Assembly (NCBI GenBank): GCA_046155815.1
Contig: JBJXFY010000376.1
Coordinates: 1 to 23,948, forward strand
Reading direction: 5' to 3'
DNA from: JBJXFY01 sp046155815
GTDB lineage: Bacteria; Verrucomicrobiota; Verrucomicrobiia; Limisphaerales; CAIMTB01
DNA: 23,948 bases
Shown here: positions 7,869-15,176 of the stretch, in pieces
Numbering within the stretch: the stretch's first letter is position 1
How the letters are laid out: the number at the start of each line of letters is the position of its first letter
Notes under the pieces: model-generated
Told to the model about the DNA's origin: nothing
The model's input: only the letters and a program-made list of their open reading frames with translations
The model's database searches: none
Program-made: the position numbers and the translations under genes

Positions 7869-8660
7869 TCACGAGCTCGCGCTGGTGTACCGGCGCACGG
7901 AAAGCCGCCAGAACCACTCGGAGACCGCGAAGCAGGCGGCGCTCGCGGCCACGAGGCCGAGCATCGGCCAGGGCGAGGACAGCTTCTCCGCGAGCAGCCG
8001 GGCGGGCACGTTGGACACCAGCAGCACGGGGATGACGAAGGTGAACACGAGGCGGAAACCGCCCTTGAACGCATCGTCCGGCAGGCGGGCGATCTGGAAA
8101 AGGTTGTAGTAGCCCCACACGAGCCCCTGGGCGCGCACGATCCAGAAGCTCGCGCAGGCCAGGATGAACATGATGCTGTAGTGAACCATCACCCCCGCGG
8201 CGCACAGCAGCGCGAAACCGAGCAGGTGCAGCGGCGAGGGCACGATGCCGAGCTGGCGCAGCGCGTAGGCCATCACGGCCGCGGCGGACGCGGCGTTCAC
8301 CAACGCGCCGAAGTCCACGTGCCGCAGCGAGACGAGGAAGCGCGTGTTCACCGGCAGCAGCAGGAGGAAGTCCATCGTCCCGGCCCGCACGCGCTCGGAG
8401 AGCTGCATGCAGTTGTTCAGGAACATGGCGGTGAAGACCTGCTGCATGAAGTGGTTCGCGCCCACGAGCAGCACGATCTCCCACTTGCTCCAGGAGGCGA
8501 TGCGTTCCGTGTGCGCGTAGATCACGGCCATGAAGGCGAGCTGCAGCGCGAACCAGGCCAGCTCGACCACGATCCAGAGCAGGAAGTTCACCCGGAACTG
8601 GAGCTCGCGCACGAAGGCGTTGCGCCACAGCGCGGCGTAGATGGAGAGATAGCGTTTCAC
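7869..8660 (-). CDS. ABC-2 family transporter permease (second of pair)
   Basis: This 263-aa integral membrane protein has about six hydrophobic segments and starts at a GTG at 8660. Features such as AALWRNAFVRELQFRVNF near the N-terminus, VRAGTMDFLLLLPVN (about residues 91-105) and a WGYYNLFQIARLP loop fit the ABC-2 permease family usually encoded in pairs next to an ATP-binding subunit (COG3694-type). The partner permease is upstream at 8796-9602 on the same strand. No ATPase is encoded next to either gene in this window, so the ATP-binding subunit must come from elsewhere. The substrate is unknown. The 135-nt gap to the upstream permease is filled by a palindromic element, unusual for genes expected to be tightly coupled. 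Confidence 0.88.
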   Translation of the reverse strand: MKRYLSIYAALWRNAFVRELQFRVNFLLWIVVELAWFALQLAFMAVIYAHTERIASWSKWEIVLLVGANHFMQQVFTAMFLNNCMQLSERVRAGTMDFLLLLPVNTRFLVSLRHVDFGALVNAASAAAVMAYALRQLGIVPSPLHLLGFALLCAAGVMVHYSIMFILACASFWIVRAQGLVWGYYNLFQIARLPDDAFKGGFRLVFTFVIPVLLVSNVPARLLAEKLSSPWPMLGLVAASAACFAVSEWFWRLSVRRYTSASS

Positions 8661-8676
8661 GGACGCTCAAAGCTTC

Positions 8677-8793
8677 AGGTTCCAAGCTCGAAAAAATCCC
8701 GACCAACAAGCCCCAATGTTCCCCCCGCCCGCCGCCTTGGCGGTTGGGATTTGGAACTTCCTTGGAGCTTGGAACCTTGCATTGGGAACTTCC
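8677..8793. repeat. REP/MITE-like long imperfect palindrome between the permease genes
   Basis: AGGTTCCAAGCTC (8677-8689) and GAGCTTGGAACCT (8765-8777) are perfect 13-bp inverted repeats. Nested inside, AAATCCCGACC (8694-8704) pairs with GGTTGGGATTT (8742-8752) with a single G-T wobble. The two stems form one long hairpin. A direct repeat GGAACTTCC occurs at 8753-8761 and 8785-8793, and CCCAATG (8712-8718) is inversely repeated at 8780-8786. The stretch is visibly richer in A and T than the flanking genes. It encodes no protein. It looks like a small palindromic dispersed element; copy number cannot be judged from one window. Confidence 0.6.
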
Positions 8794-8795
8794 CC

Positions 8796-9602
8796 TCATC
8801 CTCCCGCCGCCGAGTACTTTCTGATCCCCCGGCTCCACACGAACCGCGCCAGCAGGTAGGCCAGCACCACCCAGCCGGCCTGGATCGCCAGCCCGCGCCA
8901 CAGCGCGTCGCCGGTGATTCGGCCGAGATAGACGCTCACCGGAAAAAACATGAGGTAGGGATAGGGAGTGAGTTCGACCACGCGCAGCACCGCCGGCGGC
9001 AGCAGGTCCAGCGGGAAGAGCTGCCCCGAGGCGATGTATTCGAGCGCAAACTGGATGAAGATGAACGTCGCCACCTCCAGCACCCAGAAGGCCAGCAGCG
9101 CCATCGTGTAGGCGATCAGGAACTGCAGCAGCAGCGCCAGCAGCACGGACACCGCGAACACCGCGCCGGCCGTCGCGTCCGCCGGCGGCGCCAGGTGCGC
9201 CCGCTGCCAGAACAGGTAGGCCGCCACCGGGATGGCCGCCGAAAGCGTGTAGATCAGCCGCCCCGACGCGAAGAGCGAGAAGCGGTAGGCGAGGTAGTCC
9301 ACCGGCTTGAGCAGGAACTGGCTGATGCGGCCGTCCTTGATGTCGGAGGCGATCTGCCAGTCATCCTCCGTCACCGCCGTGAGCGCGTCCACGATCATCA
9401 CCAGCAGGTAGTACGAGACGAGCTGGCTGAAGTCCCAGCCGCCCATCGTCCCGCCCTCGCCCTTGCCCTCGAAGATGGCCCGCCACAGCAGCAGCACGGC
9501 GGTCAGCGGAACAAGGGCGAACAACGCGCGAAAGAAGAAGTTCGCGCGGTACACCAGGTTGCTCTGGAGGCCGAGGCTGGCGACGTGGAGGTACTTGCCC
9601 AT
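8796..9602 (-). CDS. ABC-2 family transporter permease (first of pair)
   Basis: This 268-aa integral membrane protein has about six hydrophobic segments. The N-terminal LQSNLVYRANFFFRALFALVP, the segment IASDIKDGRISQFLLKPVDYLAYRF (split across residues of about 85-110) and the FPLDLLPPAVLRVVELTPYPYLMFFP loop near residue 200 are characteristic of ABC-2 permeases of the COG4587 type, which normally pair with the type encoded downstream at 7869-8660. An ATP-binding subunit is expected upstream, but the next gene upstream is HU, ended by its own terminator at 9692-9723. So this is a permease-only transcription unit. A stable hairpin at 9606-9630 sits directly before the ATG. No Shine-Dalgarno is seen. 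Confidence 0.88.
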   Translation of the reverse strand: MGKYLHVASLGLQSNLVYRANFFFRALFALVPLTAVLLLWRAIFEGKGEGGTMGGWDFSQLVSYYLLVMIVDALTAVTEDDWQIASDIKDGRISQFLLKPVDYLAYRFSLFASGRLIYTLSAAIPVAAYLFWQRAHLAPPADATAGAVFAVSVLLALLLQFLIAYTMALLAFWVLEVATFIFIQFALEYIASGQLFPLDLLPPAVLRVVELTPYPYLMFFPVSVYLGRITGDALWRGLAIQAGWVVLAYLLARFVWSRGIRKYSAAGG

Positions 9603-9605
9603 GCG

Positions 9606-9630
9606 GGGCCGCGCCCTGCGCGCGCGGCCC
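9606..9630 (-). promoter_or_regulatory. Hairpin immediately upstream of the first permease start
   Basis: GGGCCGCGC (9606-9614) and GCGCGGCCC (9622-9630) form a perfect 9-bp stem with a 7-nt loop. It ends only 3 nt from the ATG at 9602, where the ribosome must bind. Folding in the mRNA would hinder initiation. With such high GC, chance occurrence is possible. Confidence 0.35.
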
Positions 9631-9691
9631 GTGACCGTAATGCGGCCCGTGCGCGGCCAACAAGGGCCGCGGTCCGGCGCGGCCGGTCAGG

Positions 9692-9723
9692 ACAGAAAAC
9701 CGGCGCCGCGAAGGCGGCGCCGG
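9692..9723 (-). terminator. Intrinsic terminator of the HU-family gene
   Basis: On the minus strand CCGGCGCCGC (9723-9714) and GCGGCGCCGG (9709-9700) form a perfect 10-bp stem around a CTTC loop, followed by TTTTCTGT. It lies 31 nt after the HU stop codon at 9754. It separates HU from the permease genes further along the minus strand. Confidence 0.85.
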
Positions 9724-9753
9724 CGCGGGGTGGGGCGGGTTCGGGCAAACCCT

Positions 9754-10083
9754 TCAGTCGCCCGCGGAGGGCGCATCGGCCGCCGCGGCGATCTGCTCCG
9801 GGGTGAGCTTGAGGACCTCCTCACGCATCTCCTTGCCGGGCTTGAATTTCACGGCCGGACGGGCCGGGATGATGACGTCCTTCTCGGGGGCGTTGGGATT
9901 CCGCCCGATCCGCTGGCGGCGCATCTTGACCTCGAAGACGCCGAAGTTCCGGAGCTCGATGGTGACGCCCCGGACCACGGCGGCCCGGATGTGGTCCAAG
10001 GTACACTGCACCACCCGGGCCACATCCTGTTGGGGCAGGTCCGTTTCGGTGGCGATGGCGACGACGATATCGCGCTTGGTCAT
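9754..10083 (-). CDS. HU/IHF-family DNA-binding protein
   Basis: This 109-aa protein begins MTKRDIVVAIATETDL and contains the family signature around residues 44-83: LRNFGVFEVKMRRQRIGRNP, then KDVIIPARPAVKFKPGK. The GRNP turn (60-63) carries the proline that intercalates into and bends DNA. HU proteins are about 90 residues; this one has a short Ala-rich C-terminal extension (residues 92-109). It acts in the nucleoid as a dimer. Whether it behaves as HU or as an IHF subunit cannot be told from sequence. It is transcribed divergently from the HEAT-repeat gene at 10174, with an 18-bp palindrome between them, and is followed by its own terminator, so it is monocistronic. Confidence 0.95.
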   Translation of the reverse strand: MTKRDIVVAIATETDLPQQDVARVVQCTLDHIRAAVVRGVTIELRNFGVFEVKMRRQRIGRNPNAPEKDVIIPARPAVKFKPGKEMREEVLKLTPEQIAAAADAPSAGD

Positions 10084-10111
10084 GGCACGGGGTGTTTAGG
10101 GGTTGTGTGCC

Positions 10112-10129
10112 ACGCCCGATTTCGGGCGT
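10112..10129. promoter_or_regulatory. 18-bp palindrome between HU and the HEAT-repeat gene, candidate operator
   Basis: ACGCCCGA (10112-10119) and TCGGGCGT (10122-10129) are perfect inverse complements around TT. The palindrome lies in the 90-nt divergent gap. It touches a TTGACA (10129-10134) on the plus strand, which matches a -35 box, but I find no good -10 box 16-18 nt further on. A dimeric regulator, possibly HU autoregulation, is conceivable. The evidence is structural only. Confidence 0.4.
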
Positions 10130-10154
10130 TGACAAGCTTGATAGGCGGGCTTCC

Positions 10155-10163
10155 AAAGGGGGT
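10155..10163 (+). promoter_or_regulatory. Shine-Dalgarno site of the HEAT-repeat gene
   Basis: AAAGGGGGT ends 10 nt before the ATG at 10174. It is one of very few recognisable ribosome sites in the window and decides the start within a frame that is open for a further 237 codons upstream. Confidence 0.55.
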
Positions 10164-10173
10164 CAAGTCCGCC

Positions 10174-11625
10174 ATGGCCTCCGCCCGCCCCGCCAACCTC
10201 CCTCCGGCGAAGGCTTTGACCGTGGCGGCGGCCGTGCTGGCGATGGTGGCGGTGCTGTGGCTCACGGGACGCCGGCCGGTGGATCCCACGTACCGAGGCC
10301 GGACGGCCACGCAGTGGCTTGCGGAGCTGAGGAGTCCATCCGGCGGATATGACATGACCCAAGTCAGCCAGGCTCTTGCCGCCATCGGTCCCCAAGCCAC
10401 CAATGCGCTGCTCCGCCATCTGACACGGCCGCGCTTTCTGCCCGCTCCGGCCGTCCATTGGCTGGGCAGCCGGGCCAACAGCCCGTGGCTCCTGGAACTG
10501 GCCTCCCGGCGCGAGGGTGCCCGCGAACTCGCCCTGCTGGGCTTGCAGTGGTGCGGGGCAGATCCCGCCGCGCTGGTTCCCGACCTCCTGACCGCCATGG
10601 ATCGTTATGCCGAGCCGCAGCAGTCCAGGCGGGTCAATGCCCTGCTGGTCAGGGCCGGACCTGCGGCGCTGGAACCGATCCTGAACTGGGCTTCGCAGGC
10701 AGGCCCCGACCGCGCGGCCATTGCCTTGGAAGCAGCCGGGCTCCTGCTCGCACCCGGCCAGAACCCACCGTGGGCTGAAGCTGACCTCGAGTCGCCCCTG
10801 CGGAAGCTGCTGGGCCAAACCAACACGATCGTCCGCAGCGCGACCCTGTCGGCGGTCCGGGCGGGCGGCGGCCGGGCCGCAGCGCTGGCCGACGCGGTCG
10901 TGGCGGCCGGGCAGCTCCAGCCGGTGACGCCGGAGATCGAATGGGCTGCAGCCGGATGCCTCGGCGGCATGGCCGCACATCCGGCCGTGGCCGTCCCCGC
11001 CCTTGCCGCTTGGGCAGGAAGCTCCCATGAAATGGTGCGCGGCAAAGCCCTGCTGTCCCTCGCCGCCTTTGGCCCGGAGGCCGCGCCGGCCCTGCGCACC
11101 GTGGTTCACTCCCTCTCCCACCCCGCTCCTTCCATTCGCCTGCCCGCCGTCAACGTGTTGTCCCGCATCGGCCCGGCCGCGGCCGGCACGGCGGAACCGT
11201 TGATCGAGCGGCTGCACGACGCCGAGCCCATCATCCGATCCGGCGCGGCCCGGGCACTGGGCCGGATCGGGGCCCCGCCGGACCGCGCCGTGCCCGCGCT
11301 GGCCGCCGCCCTCGGCGATCCCGCCCCGGACGTGCGCCGCCACGCGGCGGAGGCGCTCGGGGAGTTGGGCCCGGGCGCCGCGCTGGCGGTTCCGGAACTG
11401 ACGAAGCTCCTGCGCGACGGCGAAATCCCCGTCCGTCTGGCCGCCATCGGGGCGCTCGGACGGATCGGGCCCGGGGCGCGGGCGGCGGTGCCGGAACTGC
11501 ATGCCGCGCGCAACAACGACCAGTCCGGCGTCGGCCGGCCGGTGCTCGAGGCGCTGGCCCGGATCGAGGGCGCCGCGCCGCCGGCGGTGGGCGGATGGGA
11601 CGCGGGGGCGGCGGCCGGGCGTTGA
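10174..11625 (+). CDS. Membrane-anchored HEAT-repeat protein
   Basis: From the ATG at 10174 (483 aa) the protein has one N-terminal membrane segment (about residues 14-31) and then the sequence YRGRTATQWLAELRS, a motif I associate with Verrucomicrobiota HEAT proteins. The rest is made of HEAT/PBS-type helical repeats. These are clearest in the last 200 residues, with units such as RSGAARALGRIG, RRHAAEALGELG and RLAAIGALGRIG spaced about 35-40 residues apart. HEAT arrays are protein-binding scaffolds; the partner is unknown. A usable Shine-Dalgarno, AAAGGGGGT (10155-10163), lies before this ATG, which fixes the start even though the frame stays open far upstream. It is divergent from HU and followed after 105 nt by the Ig-like protein gene. 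Confidence 0.87.
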   Translation: MASARPANLPPAKALTVAAAVLAMVAVLWLTGRRPVDPTYRGRTATQWLAELRSPSGGYDMTQVSQALAAIGPQATNALLRHLTRPRFLPAPAVHWLGSRANSPWLLELASRREGARELALLGLQWCGADPAALVPDLLTAMDRYAEPQQSRRVNALLVRAGPAALEPILNWASQAGPDRAAIALEAAGLLLAPGQNPPWAEADLESPLRKLLGQTNTIVRSATLSAVRAGGGRAAALADAVVAAGQLQPVTPEIEWAAAGCLGGMAAHPAVAVPALAAWAGSSHEMVRGKALLSLAAFGPEAAPALRTVVHSLSHPAPSIRLPAVNVLSRIGPAAAGTAEPLIERLHDAEPIIRSGAARALGRIGAPPDRAVPALAAALGDPAPDVRRHAAEALGELGPGAALAVPELTKLLRDGEIPVRLAAIGALGRIGPGARAAVPELHAARNNDQSGVGRPVLEALARIEGAAPPAVGGWDAGAAAGR

Positions 11626-11730
11626 GCCGGCTGGACGGCGGCGGGCCGAGGCGGGCGCAAAGCTGTCATTTGCCTTCCGGCGAGCGGGCGTGCGATGCTG
11701 ACGCACCGCGCGCCAGAATACCTCCTGATC

Positions 11731-13107
11731 ATGAAACTCCGCCTGACGTTGGGTGCCGCCTTCACCGCGGCCGTGGTGTCCCTGTCGCACTGCCCGCTCC
11801 GCGCCGCCGGGCCGGAACTGCACGCCGTCGGCCTCGTGACGCGCCCGGTGCCGGCCGGCTGGTCGCTCTTCACGCCGCATGTCCTCGTGCCGGCCAACCC
11901 CGGGGCCGGCCCGGCGGGCCGCGTGCAGGACGTGTTCGCCGCGGTGCAGCTGCCGACGGGCTTCAAGGTGGTGAAGCGCTTCGCCGGCACCTGGGTCACC
12001 AACGAGGTCACCGCGGCCGGCCCGGGCGGCGGCGCATGGACCGACCCGACCATGACGGTCAGCTCCGGCGAAGGCGTGCTCGTGTTCGCCCCGGCCCCCG
12101 TCACGCTGACCACGGCCGGGCGGATCATCGAAGGGACGCTGCCGAACTACGTCCCCGCGGGCGGTTCGCTGCGCGGCAGCATGGTGCCGCAGGCCGGAAC
12201 AGTGGGCGGCGCGCTCAGGCTGCCGCCCATCGAGGGCCTGTCGGTCTTCGGCGTCACGACCAACGGGCAGTTCCAGCTCCGTGCCACGTACACGAGCGGC
12301 CTCTGGTCGCCGGTCGAGCCGAACCTGGCCTCGGGCGAGGGATTCTACCTCGAGTCCCCGACGAATCTCGTCTGGTCGCGTGATTTCAGCCTCAGCGCCC
12401 CCACGGGCGACCCCTTGACCGTCACGAACCAGCCCGCCGGCCAGGCCGTCGCGGCCGGGGGCACGTTGTCGCTCTCCGTGGGCGTGGCCGGGGCCGGCCC
12501 CATCGGCTATCAGTGGCAGTTGAACGGCGACGACATCCCCGGCGCGACCGGCCCGACGCTCGTGGTCAGCAACTTCACCCCGGCGAACGCGGGCGCGTAC
12601 TGGGTGGCTGCATACAACGCCGGCGGCTGGGTCCGCTCGGCGCTGGCCAACGTCACGCTGGGCGCCGGCGGCACCGGCGGGCCGGCCACGCTCACGTACC
12701 GCGTGGAGGGAACCCAGCTCGTCATCACCGTCACCGGCACGACGGGCGCGAGCTACAAGGTGCAGGGCACGGAGGACTTCACCGCGTGGGCGGACGTGCA
12801 GACCGTGGTGTCGCCCGGCGAGGTACGGGTGCCCATCGCGGCGGTGCCGAAGTTTTACCGGGCGATCGCCGTGGGCGGCGCACCGCCGGCCCCACCCTCG
12901 CTCGTGATCGAGCCGGGCACGGTGGCCGGCACCGTGGCCATCACGGTGAACGGCACGGCGGGGGCGCAGTACGTGCTTGAACGCGCACCCGCCGTGACCG
13001 GCACGTACTCGGCGGTCGGTGGCAAGGTCACCGCCGGGGCGACCGTCGCGCTGCCGAACAACGTCGGCCCGGGCGCCGGGGAATTCTTTCGCGCCCGGAC
13101 GCCGTAG
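11731..13107 (+). CDS. Secreted protein with Ig-like domain and C-terminal beta repeats
   Basis: From the ATG at 11731 (458 aa) there is a signal peptide (residues 1-26, ending CPLRAAG). Residues 27-225 contain PAGWSLFTPHVL and GEGVLVFAP, which resemble the GW-containing opening of secreted Verrucomicrobiota proteins. Residues 229-310 form an immunoglobulin-like domain with the family pattern TNQPAGQAVAAGGTLSLSV, GYQWQLNGDDIPGAT and NAGAYWVAAYNAGG. Two related beta modules follow (about 318-381 and 389-458), with YKVQGTEDFTAW and YVLERAPAVTGTY ending in FYRAI and FFRART. Such modules often end extracellular proteins in this phylum. It has no membrane anchor and no PEP-CTERM tail. The stop is only 15 nt from the stop of the convergent propeller gene. 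Confidence 0.88.
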   Translation: MKLRLTLGAAFTAAVVSLSHCPLRAAGPELHAVGLVTRPVPAGWSLFTPHVLVPANPGAGPAGRVQDVFAAVQLPTGFKVVKRFAGTWVTNEVTAAGPGGGAWTDPTMTVSSGEGVLVFAPAPVTLTTAGRIIEGTLPNYVPAGGSLRGSMVPQAGTVGGALRLPPIEGLSVFGVTTNGQFQLRATYTSGLWSPVEPNLASGEGFYLESPTNLVWSRDFSLSAPTGDPLTVTNQPAGQAVAAGGTLSLSVGVAGAGPIGYQWQLNGDDIPGATGPTLVVSNFTPANAGAYWVAAYNAGGWVRSALANVTLGAGGTGGPATLTYRVEGTQLVITVTGTTGASYKVQGTEDFTAWADVQTVVSPGEVRVPIAAVPKFYRAIAVGGAPPAPPSLVIEPGTVAGTVAITVNGTAGAQYVLERAPAVTGTYSAVGGKVTAGATVALPNNVGPGAGEFFRARTP

Positions 13108-13122
13108 GGCCGGCCGGCATCA

Positions 13123-14688
13123 TCACTGCGCCTTGGGCTTCGTGTCCTGGCTGCCGGCCGCGGCGGCGGTGTCGCCGAAGGCGTAGAGGTGCGTGTTGCT
13201 GGCGACGTAGATCACGCCGTTGGCCACGACGGGCGTGGAGTACACGGGCGCGTTCAGGTTCGTCTCGCTGATGAGCTTCTTGTCCTTCGTGGCCGCGAGC
13301 ACCACGAGGTCACCGTCCTCGTCGCCGACGTAGACCTTGCCGTCGGCCACGAGCGTGCTGCCCCACATGTGGGCCTTCATGTCGTGGGTCCAGTGCAGCT
13401 TGCCGGTGTCCGCGTCGAGGCAGTGGACGAATCCGGAGAAGTCACCGACGAAGAGCAGGTTCGTGTCCGGGTCAATCGAGACGGTGGAGATGCTGCGGTG
13501 GATGCCGCGGTACTCCCAGATCAGGGCCGAGCCGGTCACGTCGCCCTTCTTGGTCGGATCCACGCAGACAAGGCGGCCGACACCCTCACCGTGCTCGGGA
13601 TCCTGGCCGAGCGCGACGTACACGCGATTCTTGTAGAAGACGGCGGTGGAGTTGATCTCGCTCGGGCCCTCGGCGGCGGGGTACTTGTGCTTCTTGTACT
13701 CGGGTGGATTCACGTCAAACCACCAGACCTTGTGCAGAAAGGAGGTTTCCTCGCCCTTCTTGGGAACGGAATCCAGGGCGTAGAGCACGCCATCGCCGCC
13801 GCCGGCATAGACCTGCCAGGCGTCGTTGACCTTGCCGGCGGAGGGCGAGGCCCACTGGCCGTGATAAATCCTGGGGCCAAGGCCCGTGTCGTCCTCGCCG
13901 GCGAACTCGCCGGTCTTCTTGTTCAGGGCGATGTAGCTGGGTGACAGCGGGGAGGGGATGTTGACGTGCGTCCAGTCCTGGCCGTTGGAGGTGCAGACAT
14001 AGACGAGGTCCCCGAGGATGAGCGGGGAGCTGTTCGAGGCGTTGTGCGGGAAGACGCCCAGCTCGTCCATCATGTCATAGACCCAGATGATGTCGGCGTC
14101 CTTGTCGCCGATCTTGGCGGGCGGCTTGCCGGTGTCACGCACCACGTAGCTGGCCTCGTCCTTGAACGGTCCGTCATTGCCATTGGCCATCCCGTGGAGG
14201 TCGAGACAGATCACCTCGCAGCGGCTGGTGACGACATAGACACGGTCGCCCTCGATCTTGGCTGAGGAGAGCAGGCCGAGGTTCTCCCAGTCATTGACCT
14301 TGCCGGATTTGAGCTTGGGAACGACAAGCTGCCAGATGAGCTCGCCGGTCTTCTCATCCAGGCAGTAAAGCACACTGCGGTCGCCCTGGTGCTGGGGGTC
14401 GCGCGGGTGGTCGTTGTTGGTGCCGACGAAGACGCGGCCCTGCGAGATGGTGGCGTTGCCGTAGCTCTGCGTGCCGAGGCGGGCGACCCATTTCACGTTC
14501 TTCGTGGTCGCGAGGTCCACGTCCTCCGTGCCCTGCTTGAACTTGCCGGGCTCGAAGCGCTCCGGCAGTCCCTTGGCGGGCGAGTACATGTTGCGGTCCA
14601 GCGTGCCGCCCCACTGGGGCCAGTCACCGGCGTGGGCGACGAGGCCCGAGGCGAGCGTCAAACTCGCGATTCTCTTCATCTTCGTCAT
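13123..14688 (-). CDS. PQQ-like beta-propeller repeat protein, 521 aa
   Basis: From the ATG at 14688 the protein has a signal peptide (about residues 1-20) and then DWPQWGG (22-28), the usual opening of PQQ-like propellers in Verrucomicrobiota and Planctomycetota. Propeller blades follow, with repeated LDEKTGELIWQL, LNKKTGEFAG, LDADTGKLHWTHD, VYVGDEDGDL and VYSTPVVANGVIYVAS segments. I see no dehydrogenase catalytic residues, haem site or adjacent disulphide, so it is more likely a binding or scaffold propeller than a quinoprotein enzyme. An alternative start is the ATG at 14679. The frame is open further upstream, but that part overlaps the S23-family gene. It is the third of three co-oriented genes, together with the S23 gene and another propeller gene. 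Confidence 0.9.
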   Translation of the reverse strand: MTKMKRIASLTLASGLVAHAGDWPQWGGTLDRNMYSPAKGLPERFEPGKFKQGTEDVDLATTKNVKWVARLGTQSYGNATISQGRVFVGTNNDHPRDPQHQGDRSVLYCLDEKTGELIWQLVVPKLKSGKVNDWENLGLLSSAKIEGDRVYVVTSRCEVICLDLHGMANGNDGPFKDEASYVVRDTGKPPAKIGDKDADIIWVYDMMDELGVFPHNASNSSPLILGDLVYVCTSNGQDWTHVNIPSPLSPSYIALNKKTGEFAGEDDTGLGPRIYHGQWASPSAGKVNDAWQVYAGGGDGVLYALDSVPKKGEETSFLHKVWWFDVNPPEYKKHKYPAAEGPSEINSTAVFYKNRVYVALGQDPEHGEGVGRLVCVDPTKKGDVTGSALIWEYRGIHRSISTVSIDPDTNLLFVGDFSGFVHCLDADTGKLHWTHDMKAHMWGSTLVADGKVYVGDEDGDLVVLAATKDKKLISETNLNAPVYSTPVVANGVIYVASNTHLYAFGDTAAAAGSQDTKPKAQ

Positions 14689-14718
14689 ACTCTTGATCCT
14701 GATCGCTAGGGAGTGGAT

Positions 14719-14734
14719 GCCGGCTTCAGCCGGC
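14719..14734. repeat. Small hairpin at the S23 gene stop codon
   Basis: GCCGGC-TTCA-GCCGGC forms a 6-bp stem whose loop and right arm overlap the end of the S23-family gene. The surrounding wording, GGATGCCGGCTTCAGCC, resembles widespread short palindromic intergenic repeats of the GGAATCCxGCTTTxGCxGG kind. No T-run follows, so it is not a classical terminator. Confidence 0.3.
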
Positions 14735-15124
14735 CACGCGGTAAGTTGCCGGCTCTTCATGCAGCCGGATGTCCGAGTTGCGGCGGATCAACCCGTGCAA
14801 CTTCGAGACGATTTCAAGCAGGGCCTGCTTGCCGGTGGCAAGGCCCTCCCGGGACAGCAGTCGCTTGGCCACCAACACGTCCAGGGCCGCCGCGCATTCC
14901 AGCGCGGAGCCGCGCGCCACGTCGAAGAAGCGGCAGCGGTTGGCGGAAGTGTAGCGTCCATTGCCCTCGGCGATGTTCAGGGGAATCGACGTCAAGGCGC
15001 GGACCAACTGCCCAACGACGGCCGCTGTGGCGGGACACTGCTCGAGCAGGTCCGTCACCCGTGCCACGAAGGACGGCGAGCGCCGATAGACTTGCAGCTC
15101 CTCGTGGTCGAAGTGGGTGGGCAT
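14726..15124 (-). CDS. S23-family four-helix-bundle protein
   Basis: This 132-aa protein has the signature of the four-helix-bundle family also called 23S rRNA-intervening-sequence protein. It shows HEELQVYRRS near the N-terminus (residues 7-16), SIPLNIAEGNGR (46-57) and an ARGSALE segment (70-76), corresponding to the family pattern SIPxNIAEGxGR...GSxxE. Usual length is about 115-130 residues, so it is complete. The function of stand-alone members is unknown; related proteins lie within rRNA intervening sequences or serve as accessory proteins of diversity-generating retroelements, but no reverse transcriptase is present here. It sits between two propeller genes in the same orientation and is bracketed by GCTAGGG direct repeats (14705-14711 and 15162-15168). 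Confidence 0.9.
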   Translation of the reverse strand: MPTHFDHEELQVYRRSPSFVARVTDLLEQCPATAAVVGQLVRALTSIPLNIAEGNGRYTSANRCRFFDVARGSALECAAALDVLVAKRLLSREGLATGKQALLEIVSKLHGLIRRNSDIRLHEEPATYRVAG

Positions 15125-15176
15125 GGGAGCAAGAAGATCAAGATTGCGATGAAGCGTATGAGCTAGGGCGGGAGGC

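Noticed and set aside
6002..8074. Long minus-strand open frame (690 codons)
   Set aside because: It is antisense to the CotH gene, which has recognisable motifs; the translation is Arg/Ala-rich without any domain.
10097..10112. Sigma-54-like TGGCAC on the minus strand upstream of HU
   Set aside because: The GC of the -12 box is absent at the required distance, so it is only half a promoter.
14726..15124. Diversity-generating retroelement accessory protein
   Set aside because: The four-helix-bundle family includes such accessory proteins, but there is no reverse transcriptase and I see no template/variable repeat pair in the window.
14677..15160. Terminal inverted repeats around the S23 gene
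   Set aside because: The GATCA/ATGA similarity between the two flanks needs gaps and overlaps the coding start of the propeller gene; only the GCTAGGG direct repeat is exact.
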